DNA of 60,000 bases from Bolinopsis microptera (taxonomy: Eukaryota; Ctenophora; Tentaculata; Lobata; Bolinopsidae), in contig NC_087075.1 in NCBI RefSeq assembly GCF_026151205.1, forward strand, positions 8,361,303 through 8,421,302. The letters run 5' to 3'. Position 1 is the stretch's first letter, and every line of letters starts with the position of its first letter. Below, piece after piece: positions 37,801 to 49,800 of the stretch. The notes beneath the pieces are model-generated. The model was not told the DNA's origin and made no database searches. It worked only from the letters and a program-made list of their open reading frames with translations. A program made the translations under genes and the position numbers.

Positions 37801-40800
37801 ATTGAATAATGACAACGAATATTTAAACTGCAATTCGAAGTTAATATAACAATTAAAAATGTATGTAATACTGTGACTTAAACTTGTAACTTGACATTTT
37901 TTAATGATAACAATGTTTAACCGAAGTTGTGAGCTTACACATTGCACAGAGCTTTGTCTTATTAATGAAATTGAAATATATCTACATTCGAATAATAGAC
38001 TAAACTAAGGACAATACTACAAACAGCATGTGGGCAGGTACTATTATTACTATTATCCAATGTACAAAGAGAAAGATCTGTAAAATAAGCCGGACAATGA
38101 AAATATAAAAATATACAATCATTTCGCGTGTGTAATAGTTGTTTCTATGAAAATCTTGATGATTGCAAACCCCAGAGCCGGGAGTGATGTGAATACATAT
38201 CCTTTGTACGTTGGCTCGGGCAAGATTTGAATAATATTGTTTGAAATTTTGCATGGCCTATAGGCCATGCAAAATTTCAAACAATATTATAAAATTATAT
38301 ATATATATTTTCAAACAATATTATAAATCTTATAAGATTTGTTTTTATTTCTTCTTCAGATTCATCGTTGGATTTATTTTTATACCACACATTGTGCAGG
38401 CATTAAATACAAATGATAATTTTGGTTACTTTGCAGTGTGATCAAGCTGTCAGCTGACAATAGACACATCACATCTAACGGAAATTACATTAAATGTAAG
38501 TCATGAATGATCCTCTGAAGAGACCTTCACTTTCAAAGTCCAGAACACAGACTTTGACTCTATCCACTGATTTATATAATAGTGATGGTCCAGATAATCT
38601 TATTTGGGCAGGAATTAGCTCGTCTGATGGATCATTCAGCAATGACGCGGATGTGGCTATTGCAAGTTTGGCAATATTTTTCATTGTCGTTGCGATTATC
38701 GGAAACATCTTATCCCTACTGTACTTCTCCAAAAAACGGGGGAAAACAGTTCCATCCTTTCTTTACATAGTCATAAGCTTGTTCGACATAAGCATCTCCA
38801 TCGCCGCATTTCCTGTCATAGCATCACTTCTCAACTCTAGGACCAAAATGTTGTTTCAGAATAACAGTTTTTGTGCTTCTTGGTCTCCAATATTTTACTT
38901 TCTGAAAAGGATGTCAATGTTCCTAGTCATGATGATCAGTTTCACTAGGTTCATCGTTACGTCATTTCCATTCCTGAAGATCCGTATCAAGGATGTTTCA
39001 ATACCGTTGATCATCTATGGTCTGTTCATAGCGATTGCCGATATCGCCTTTTTGTCCATGGTTGTTTTCGAAACAAAATACCACAAAACTGTATCCAGTT
39101 GCGAATTTGCATTCATATCGGACACGACAAGACATTTTGATTCACAAATATATTCGATTCTTCTCCAGACAGAGTTAATTCTTCCTTGCATAGTAGTTTT
39201 CACCTGTTTCATCTTATGCTTGACATCTCTAGTGAGAAATAAAACAGAATTTAGAAGGGAGGATCAGAAAAAATTCAGAAAAGTGTCCACTACAATAACA
39301 TTATTTGCAGGAACATTCCTCTTCTGTAACATTCCAGCCTTTCTGCTCCAGCTTAATTACTTAATTCTCTACCTCAAAGAAGCTGACGGGGTTAAAGAAA
39401 CTAGAAGAAGTCCATTCATGGAATGGTATGGTCACCTTATATCCCATTTATTCCTTACTCTTTTTAACGCTGCTGCTAACCCATGCCTCTACATACTGCG
39501 GATGCCATTCTTCCGGCAATGGCTCATGCTAATCGTTAAGAATCCTAACATGCTGTTCGAAAAAATGAAGGTGCTGAAGAGAATGATAACATCATCCCTT
39601 AGACTATCATCCAGATATTCACCATCATCAACATCAAGATATTCAAGTCAATATTCTGGTAGATATTCTACTAAATTAAACTCTCTTCGAATAAACATTC
39701 CTCGTTCACCAGCTCCTCGTTCACCAGCTCCTCGTTCACCAGCTCCTCGTTCACCAGCTCCTCGTTCACCAGCTCCTCGTTCACCAGCTCCTCGTTCACC
39801 AACTCCTCGTTCACCAGCTCCTCGTTCACCAGCTCCTCGTTCAGTCAGGGGAGACCCGTTGAATGATGCTGGTATGTATATACAGAGGGTTCGAATTTCC
39901 GTCACCAACGGAAACTACCTCTCCGTACAGCAAGCAGAAATCGACTGAATAATGGCAGCAGAACTTGAGTTAATTTGAAACAAGTTCACGTGTTAATAAA
40001 ATAATCTATCTCAGCGTTTCACCATTTTCTGCAGGAATCATTAATGAATTTCATTAAAGGATATAACTAAAAATTACGCAAGACTAGAAGGGGTACCCAG
40101 TTCTCTACATCTACAAAGAAATGATTATATATATCATATATTTTGAATCATAGCGTATATATTTGGTATTATATACCGATACGCCAGTAATTCAAAACAT
40201 TCTCTGGGTATACTGGTAAAGGTCACTACGGCGAAGGAAAGTGTGGCGGAGGAAAGTGTGGCGGGGTAACCTTTTAGTTTTAACTTAATAGTAATACCTT
40301 TTTATAACAGCTCATGAAATTCAAATTTTCAACTAATTGTGATCTGAATTGATTGAAAAGACATAACATGTAGTCCGTGTAGGCCTTACACTGTGCTTTC
40401 AGCAATACTCATGAGAATACGGTGATATAAAATGTTTTGATAATATTAAACTTTCATATCAACATTTTAAATCAAGTCATGTAAATGTACCTTTTTATAA
40501 CAGCTCATGAAATTCAAATTTTCAACTAATTGTGATCTGAATTGATTGAAAAGACATAACATGAGAATACGGTGATATAAAATGTTTTGATAATATTAAA
40601 CTTTCATATCAACATTTTAAATCAAGTCATGTAAATGTACCATTGGTTAAAATTAAATGGTATTGTGTACTTGAGCTTTATCATTAATGGTTCCACCGTT
40701 ATGTGTTCGAGACAAGAAGCCGTCTTGTGGGTAAACACTAAACTAATGCATTGGAAGAAAATTGATCTAATTCTTCTATAATAAACAGCACAATGAAGAG

Positions 40801-43800
40801 TAATTAGTCTTTGAGTTTGCTAAAAGTCAATATAACAATACACTAGTGCTATCCTTGCGCCAAATAAGAAATTTGACAAATGTTTGAGTTTTGATTTTGG
40901 GAATAATCATTTTTAATGTGATCTTGTTTTTTTGTTTGTCAACAGATCATGTAATTGTATTAATGAGGACGAGCGTGCTAAATCACTTTACACTCGATCT
41001 TCGAGATTTTTCTAAAACTAAAAGTGCCCCGACAGTTGAAACCAACTTGAAGTTGAATCGATGTATTTTCGGACGCCGATTCCGAATCACCCCCATGAGT
41101 CATGACATAATAAAATGCACCAAGATATTGGCGAAATATGTCTCGATCACGTGATATGACCGTATAAGTAAGTTGGTCTAATTTTTCGTTAGAGTTAGGG
41201 TTTCAGCATATGCTTTTGTTAGGGATTAAGTTAGGGTTAGGGTTGGGATCAGATTAGAGGGTTAGGGTTTCGAATAGTCGTTCAGGGCCAGCTAGAGAAC
41301 GGGTTGAAAAAGTCACATGACAGTCGAGTGTAGAGTGATTAATCATCATCCCAAGATGCACAGTGCACACTAGAACATATTACCGGACACCGGTGTGATT
41401 GTCGTGCCGACCACACCTACAAACAGTGGCGAGTGTTGCGAAATTTTCATAATTTGCGTAAATACTTTATCTACTCGCGTCCAGGGGTGATTCAGTAGAT
41501 GTTTTTTTTATTTTACTTTCCCCAAGTTCGGATCCATAATAGCGTAAAAGTTAGGTGCGTGCGGAAATTCACATCGATAAATAATACTGTTCGTAGAAGA
41601 CTACCCGGAGTAGGCCGTGAATTGTATATTGTTTATGGTCCTAAAAATAGATTAAAACATAATCTTCATTTTAGGTGAGTTTTGACTTTTGCATAATTTA
41701 AATAATAATTATGTCATAAATATTTTGAAAACAAAAAAAAGGAATGTGGATGACTTTGCTATTGTGAACTTATTAATATCCACGTCTCTTCAAAAAATGA
41801 TATAATAAGACTATTGTCTAAATATTTATACAATCAAATTCTTGAGTCGTTTTTATTTGTCGTAAGTTAAGACAACAAAAGCCTACACTTTCTTTCTCAC
41901 AATGCGTGAGGTATTTCTACGGTGCTTTACAAAGGAAATGGAATTAGCTTTGAAGATCTGAGTTCACCTCGTTCAACAAATTCAAACGGACTGCTCACTG
42001 CTCACATATTTGTCTCGAAGACACATTTCATCTTGTGAGCTTTTCTAAAGTGTTTAGTAAACACTTTAGAAAAGCTCACAAAACACTGTTTACTGTTTAT
42101 TGCATATTAATATCGAAACCTCGGGTTATAAGAGAAAATGTTTGAGATTTATTCCTAAAATCGAGATGGACATGTTCATTGAAGTTTGAGGATATTGGTA
42201 AATTAAAAAGCATATTAATAGCATATATCAATCTAACATGTTCAGACGTTCTGAACATAATATGCACTGCTCAGAAAGAAAATCTATCGTTGTTAGGCAC
42301 TACAATGGTTAAATGTCACATTTTTGTGACTTAGTTAACTGTAGCTGCCCAATTAGTATTCCTTAGTCTAAAATATGGTAGATTAGGTCAATCTAACAAT
42401 AAGGATACAACATTAGTCAAAGGGCACGGATCGAGCGGTTATAAGGCAATATTTCGTCAACTTTGTCACACTCAGAATATGGTACCCCTTTTCTACTGTG
42501 AGGTGTTCTCAAAACCCTTTCAACTTATTATTTGATGAATGTTCTACCGATCATAGCCCCAAAATATGTTGTCCTGAAAATTTAGCTAATGCCTAATACA
42601 GGTACTTGGTTATTGGGAAATGAGGTAAATTTTGTCACATTATATGGAATTTGAAATTTTGAGTGAATTGCCGGAATCACTTATATCTGATTTTGGTTTG
42701 AAAGGCGGGAAAACTCTATATAAGGACGATACAGTTGATTCAAGTTAAGGGCAGTTGATGCGAGCATTGTCACAAAAATGATACGAAATCGTTAATTATA
42801 GGTTAAATTTCGAAACAATGATAACCATACCTCGATTAAAATTCAATACTGTTCCAGAAATTATTGGTAGGTTATTATTTAACAAATCGGAACTCAAGTT
42901 TAACAATGCTGAGGTTAAATTTGCTAAGTTTTCGAAATGTGACAAAATTCACTTTTCCTGCCCCAACAGTAAAAATTCAATACTGATAATGGGTTTAAAT
43001 CAGTTCAAACTATAATAAGGACAGTCGATGTGAAATAAAATGTATCTAACTTTTACAATGACGTATGTATTATGTAATGAAATTTACATTTCTTGCCCCT
43101 ATTTTGAAGAATCATACCTTGATCAGAATTTAATGTTAGAAAAAAGTAGTAATGTAGATAATTGTCATATGGAACTATCCTATGAACTTAAAATTCGAAA
43201 ATTTGGCCAAACACAGCAGCAAGGGGCCATGTTAACTCTGTCACGTTTTTATAGTGTGACAATGTTGGCATCTCACTGCCTGCCGAATTTAAGCGATATC
43301 TTATCATCTGATAAAGATATCGTTATGTGACAAAGTTTACCTAGAGGATGAGACGATTATCCTAACCATGGAGGGTTTATATAGTTTAATAGTTTGACAA
43401 ATTTTACCTCATCGTGCCATTTAATAGGGACACTAATATTTACCAATATCCTCAAACTTAAATGAACGTGTCCATATTATATTCCTTTTTTATTCTTCCT
43501 CGGCAGTCTAAGGTTTAGCCGATTTTAATCAATCGTCCGACCATCATTTTGATTTGATGGACGTTCTAAAATCTCTATCTCAGCATTTAACCCTATTCTA
43601 TTCGTTAGAACGGCTACAAACATGAGGATGCACCCGGACTTAGATCCACAGATAAACGACTCTAAACCCGTCGCACCTTCTTCAGCGGTGTCATCACCAC
43701 TATCTGCATCATCTGTCTCCCCTGCTAGTAGACATTCCTTCTCACTGGCCTCCTCGGTGGTGTCATCATCACTATCCTCATCACCAAGTCTCACTCCTGA

Positions 43801-46800
43801 TAATCTTGTAATCAAATTCAATTTCACGACCAAAGGCCCAACAGAACACACATTTATGCCACCCACAGAACCTGAACACCAATTCTTGCCAAACGCAGAT
43901 ATCATCATCGCAATTCTTTCAATTTTATTGGTCACTATCGGATTATTTGGAAACGCTGCCTCATTTCTTTATTTTACAAGGAAACGATCAAAATCGCTAC
44001 CATCTCATCTTTATGCGGTAATAACTGCATTTGATGCAGCCATGGCGCTCATAGCCTTCCCCGTCATCGGCTCACTCATCAACAACAGACAAAAAACAAT
44101 CATATTTGACGAATATATCCTGTGTGCCATCTGGGCGGTGTTGTTCTACTTTCTGAAGAGAGTGTGCGCGATCTTGGTTATGGTGGTGACTCTCACTCGG
44201 ACAATAGCCACAGTTCTCCCATTTCGGACATTGAGAATTCGTTGGTTTTCAGTTGCAATATCAATCTATGCAGTTTTTATCTGTGTAGTAGATGTGCTTT
44301 TTCTCTCGACAGGTTGGTTTAAGGCTCGCTACCGAAACAAAGAATCCATGTGCGAGATTTATCAAAACCGTTTCAAATCAAACCACATCCTCACTGGTGT
44401 CTATTCGATTGTTCTGCAAATTGAACTGCTACTTCCAGTTGTGATAATCATTTTCAATTTCGTGATTTGCACCGTGACCCTTGCAAGGCAACGATCTGAA
44501 TTTCTAATAGGGAAAAGAGAACAATTCAGGAGAGTCACGATCACAATCGCTCTTTTCACTTTACTTTTCCTTGTATGCAATCTCCCGGCGTTCATGGTAC
44601 AATTAGATTATTTGGTCTCCGCTCGCTCCAACAAAGAGAAATACATCAAGGACCATAGAGAAGGGATGTTTACCGGCTGGTACACTCACCTCCTCTCACA
44701 CTTTCTTCTCACTCTCCTGAATGTAGCTTTAAATCCATGCCTTTATCTCCTACGAATGTCCGAGTTCAGAGGGTGGCTTGTCAATAAGAAAGATCATCCA
44801 AGAAGACGAAGGAGAGGAACATCTTTGAGATCAATACGGCAAAGAGATAGTACATTGATGTCGTTTAGTACTTCAGTCTCATCGTTTGCTTCGCAGGTAT
44901 ACATTCGTGTAAGCAGGATTAGTGTAATCACAATGCAAATGATGCAAAATGAAGCAAAATGAAGCAAAATTGTCCCTCACTCTTTTATATCGATCAGTCG
45001 ATCACTTCTTTCAAGAACACACTAGTTTCAGCAAATTATCACTTTTACCTCAGAATAAAGACGATAATTCCAAATCAGTATTTGGATTACCCGTGAACAA
45101 TATGTTAAGCTATTTTATGAAGGGATCAGGTGACCAATCTGACCATGGGGCCGGGACTCGTCGATGTGAGACTCTTGAATTCAAGAAAGAATCAATAACT
45201 GGAAAAGACAATTTGAAGCTTCGCTCCAAGGCTACTGCTCTCTGAGTCACGGTATAAGGAATTCCCCACTCACTCCACTAATGTTAGTTAATTTTCTTGA
45301 AATGATTAGTTAGTTTTCTTTAGAATTCAAGAAAACTATTACTAACGAATTTCCAATTCATAATGTGATATCTGTAAGTTTAGCTTTAACGCGTTAGCTT
45401 TAGTTTTAGTAACGAGTGAATATTTTTCTCACATTAGATATTTACTACCATATTCTTCTCGTGTATTTGAAAATTTTCCTCTAATAATTGTTTTAAACTA
45501 AAAAAATTTAAAGAATAAAAACTTACCTATCTTGTTAGACTCTAAATGATTTGTATCACGGAATTGTTTTACTCGCTCCCCCAATCGTATTGCTTCTTCT
45601 TCTGCTAATTCTCTGATAAATATACAAATCAATCACGTGACAGTGATTAGCCAGTCAGCTTCCAGCATTGACCAATAAATACACAAAATAATTAAATCTC
45701 TACAAACTTTTGCTTTTTGGTTTCCAGATATTTGATTTTCAACTCCTCCAACTCCTTCAAATTCCGACTCAGCTGTTCCTTCTGAGTTGTAACCCTCTCG
45801 TGGAAATCGTTAAGGTCTCTCTTGTACCTTTCCCGTTCCATTTCGTGTTGTTGTTTTAACTCGTCTATTGCTGTAACCAAGGTTTCTGAACGCAGTTCTG
45901 ATTGGTAAAGCTTCCTGTTCACCTCTTCAAACTGAAAATAAATGAATTATTCACCATGAGGCTAGCAACGTTTTCTTTTAAAGATTTGCGTTCTTTTGCC
46001 AAACAATGTGGCTCAACCGCCTATACTATGCTATAGTTATACTATGCTATAGTTATACTTATACTATGCTATATTAGTTATACTATGCTATAGTTATACA
46101 GTAAAGCTTGGTGGAAATGCAAAAGTTGGGGTCCGCAGTAAATCGGGGTTAGCGGTGAATATGGGCACGGTAAATCGGGGTTAGCGATAAATATGGGCAC
46201 GGTAAATCGGGGTTAGCGGTAAATATGGGCACGGTAAATCGGGTTAGCGGTAAATATGGGCACGGTAAATCGGGGTTAGCGGTAAATATGCGCACGGTAA
46301 ATCGGGGTTAGCGGTAAATATGGGCACGGTAAATATGGGCACGGTAAATCGGGGTTTATTATAAAAAGTACTCACATCAACTTTATTCTGATTGATAACC
46401 CCGAGTAGGTTACTCCTCTCTTCTGCATGGTTAACCTCCTCAACCTCCCCAGTAGCACCACTCAACTGTCCCTGTAACTGTTACCAAACGTTATGATATA
46501 TGTCATGAGTTTGATTGGAGAATTGTTGACGTTCATGCTGATCGGAGGTATGATGAAAGTATTTTGCACTTAATAGTGGAGTGACTGACTATTGGCCATG
46601 TATTCTCTTTGAGAATTGAATACATAATGACGTTTATTTAGCACTTTAAAGACAATTCCTGGAAGCTGGACTATAATATAAAGCTATATGGGCTATAATA
46701 TAAAGTATTTTTGGCAACTGTTTTGCACTAGTGAGGTGGAATCCCTGAAATTACAAGGCTTTGTTTTAGCAGTTTACCTTCCTGTTCGGACCACCTCGTA

Positions 46801-49800
46801 TCAGCTGATCAATAAAAAATGTTTATGGCTGTTTTAAGCACCAGAATTATTGGCATGATAGGGCCCTATGATGACAACATTGGGCGATAAGTAATAGTGA
46901 ATTTTAGGGCCTTAAATAGATTATGGTGAATTAAATATGACGATTGCAAAGAAATCAATCTCTTACTTACTTTTGCGTTTTCGAGATTCAACTGTAAAAT
47001 TTCACTATGAAGCTTTTCGGTGTTAGAGTTGTTTAGTTTCTCTTCGATAGTTCCCTTTTCTTTTGCCAAGGTTACAAGTTCTTGTTCTTTGTACTGAACC
47101 GTGTTGCGGGCCACCTGAGTTACTTTTTGTCAATTGGAATCTTATTGAATTTATGATACAGAGGTAACACAGGTCAAAAACAATCACACATATTATTATT
47201 GATAGATATACACGCTCAAATGTACCTGGAGAAGAATAAATTACAAGGTAAATGTGCAACAATTAAACCAGAATTTTCTAAAATTAAAACATGAGTGAAC
47301 AAGATCATTCGCATAAAATTAGGAACTTGAAGTCGACAATGTAAATTATCAGGTGTTCCGTACCTGTAAATGGTTACGAAGCTGGTCCACCTCGGTAAGT
47401 AAACCCTCGTGACCACAGTTCTTCCCGGACATCATTGTTTTGTGTCTTTTCTTCAACGTCTTTATTTCGTCCTCAAGTTCTCCCTGTGACAGTATTTGCA
47501 GGTTTTTTTGGAGCTCGGTGAGACTTACAATTATATCAGAGTGCAGGTTTTCTGACAGCTATTTTTAAATATAGATGAATGATCGGTTCTTTTGCGATAG
47601 TCAAAACGCGACAACTAGCGCTGGATGGCGACAACTAGCGCTATCCAGCGCTAGTTGTCGCCATCCAGCGCTAGTTGTCGCTATCCAGCGCTGGATAACG
47701 CTGGCCAGCGCAAAATATATATGTTCGATAATTGTCGCTATCCAGCGCTAGTTGTCGCCATCCAGCGCTAGTTGTCGCCATCCAGCGCTGGATAACGCTG
47801 GCACGCGATAGTTTGCGATGGCCAGCGCAACTGGCCATCGCAGAAAACAGTTCGATAACTAGCGCTGGATGGCGACAACTAGCGCTGGATAGCGACAACT
47901 AGCGCTGGCCAGCGCTGGCCAGCGCTAAGCGATAGCCAGCGCTGGCCATCGATATCCAGCGCAAAATTTTTGCGCTATTACTCGTCAGCTAGCGCTAACC
48001 AGCGCTGGCCAGCGCTAGCCAGCGCTAACCAGCGCTAACCAGCGCTAGCCAGCGCTAACCAGCGCTAACCAGCGCTAGCCAGCGCTGGCCAGCGCTAGCT
48101 GACGAGTAATATCGCAACTATATTGCGCTGGCCAGCGCTGGCTGACGAGTAATACTATTACTAATATCAAGCGTGCTAAATCACTCTACAGTCGATCTTC
48201 GAGATTGTTCTAAAAGGGCCCCCGATGGTTGTGTCCAACTTCAATCGATGTATTTTCGGACGCTAATTCCGATTCAACCCCCATGGGCCCATGACATAGG
48301 GTTAAAATGCTCTCCTGACGAGATATTGGCGAAAAACTGTAAGTGTACATGTATCGATCACGTGATATGACCGTATAAGGAAGTTAGTCTAATTTCTCGT
48401 TATTGTTAGGGTTTCAGCATATGTTTTTGTTAAGGATTGGGTTAGGGTTAGGGTTGGGATCAGATTAGACTTAAAGGGGTGGGGTTTCGAAAAGTCGTTC
48501 AGAACCAGCTAGAGTCAGAGAATGGATTAAAAAAGGCACGTGACAGTCAAGTGTAAAGTGATTAATCATCATCCGAGTAATATCGCAAGTATATGATTTT
48601 GATACATTGCGCTGGCTAGCGCTGGTTACCGCTGGCTAGCGCTGGCTAACGCTGGCTAGCGCTGGATAGCGACAACTAGCGCTGGCTAGCGATGGCCAGC
48701 GCTGGCTAGCGCTGGATAGCGACAACTAGCGCTGGCTAGCGCTGGCCAGCGCTAGCTGACGAGTAATAGCGCAAAAATTTTGCGCTGGATATCGATGGCC
48801 AGCGCTGGCTATCGCTTAGCGCTGGCCAGCGCTGGCCAGCGCTAGTTGTCGCTATCCAGCGCTAGTTGTCGCTATCCAGCGCTAGTTATCGAACTGTTTT
48901 CTGCGATGGCCAGTTGCGCTGGCCATCGCAAACTATCGCGTGCGACAGTGTCGCATAGCCAGCGACAACTAGCGCTGGATAGCGACAACTAGCGCTGGAT
49001 GGCGACAACTAGCGCTGGATGGCGACAACTAGCGCTGGATAGCGACAATTATCGAACATATATATTTTGCGCTGGCCAGCGTTATCCAGCGCTGGATAGC
49101 GACAACTAGCGCTGGATGGCGACAACTAGCGCTGGATAGCGCTAGTTGTCGCCATCCAGCGCTAGTTGTCGCGTTTTGACTATCGCAAAAGATCAGCTAT
49201 CGCAAAAGATCAGCTATCGGCCACTTTGTGTTTATACAGCATGTTAGACCGACCTTCTTGATCTGGGCAGCTCGCTCTTTGTCCGACAAAAGCCGTTCTC
49301 TCAGTTGCAACTCGTGTTTTACAGAGGACAGCTGTTCGTTCTTATCGTCCAGTGTTCTTGTTAGATTCTCCTCTTTTTGTCTAAGTTCTGTAGGATTACT
49401 ATTAGAGGATATTTAAGGGAGGTGGTAAGGTTCCTGTTCCACCAGTCTATTTTGAGACGAAATGAAACATTTCTCTAATTCTTGGTCAGAAAACGTGACA
49501 TTTTAAGAATTTGATTGATCTACCGACTATCACATTACTATAATTAATTATGATACATAACTCGAGATAATAATGCCCTTTTAAATCGACAAAAGGATTC
49601 TGAAAAATAAAACATAGTTTTTGAGGAGAACTCACTATCAACCCAGTTCTGTTCGTGTTGCAGTTTTTTACTGATGCTATCTCGTTCACTTACTACCGTT
49701 ATGTGCTGCAAATAATAGAATCAGAATATTTAAACTTTTTTAGGTTAAAAGGTTCAGGATCAAGTTCAGGGTCAGGGTAAAGTTTAGGGTAAGGGTAAGG

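Noticed and set aside
39648-39908. Minus-strand ORF with GERGA repeats resembling collagen
   Set aside because: It is the antisense of the SPAPR minisatellite in GPCR 3.
41192-41290. TTAGGG-rich tract as a telomere or telomere scar
   Set aside because: Only a few irregular units occur, and the same tract is part of a dispersed repeat also found at 48.4 kb.
47671-47898. Minus-strand ORF in the foldback left arm
   Set aside because: Its repetitive composition (WRQLALDSDN-type) follows from the tandem units of the element. No gene signal.
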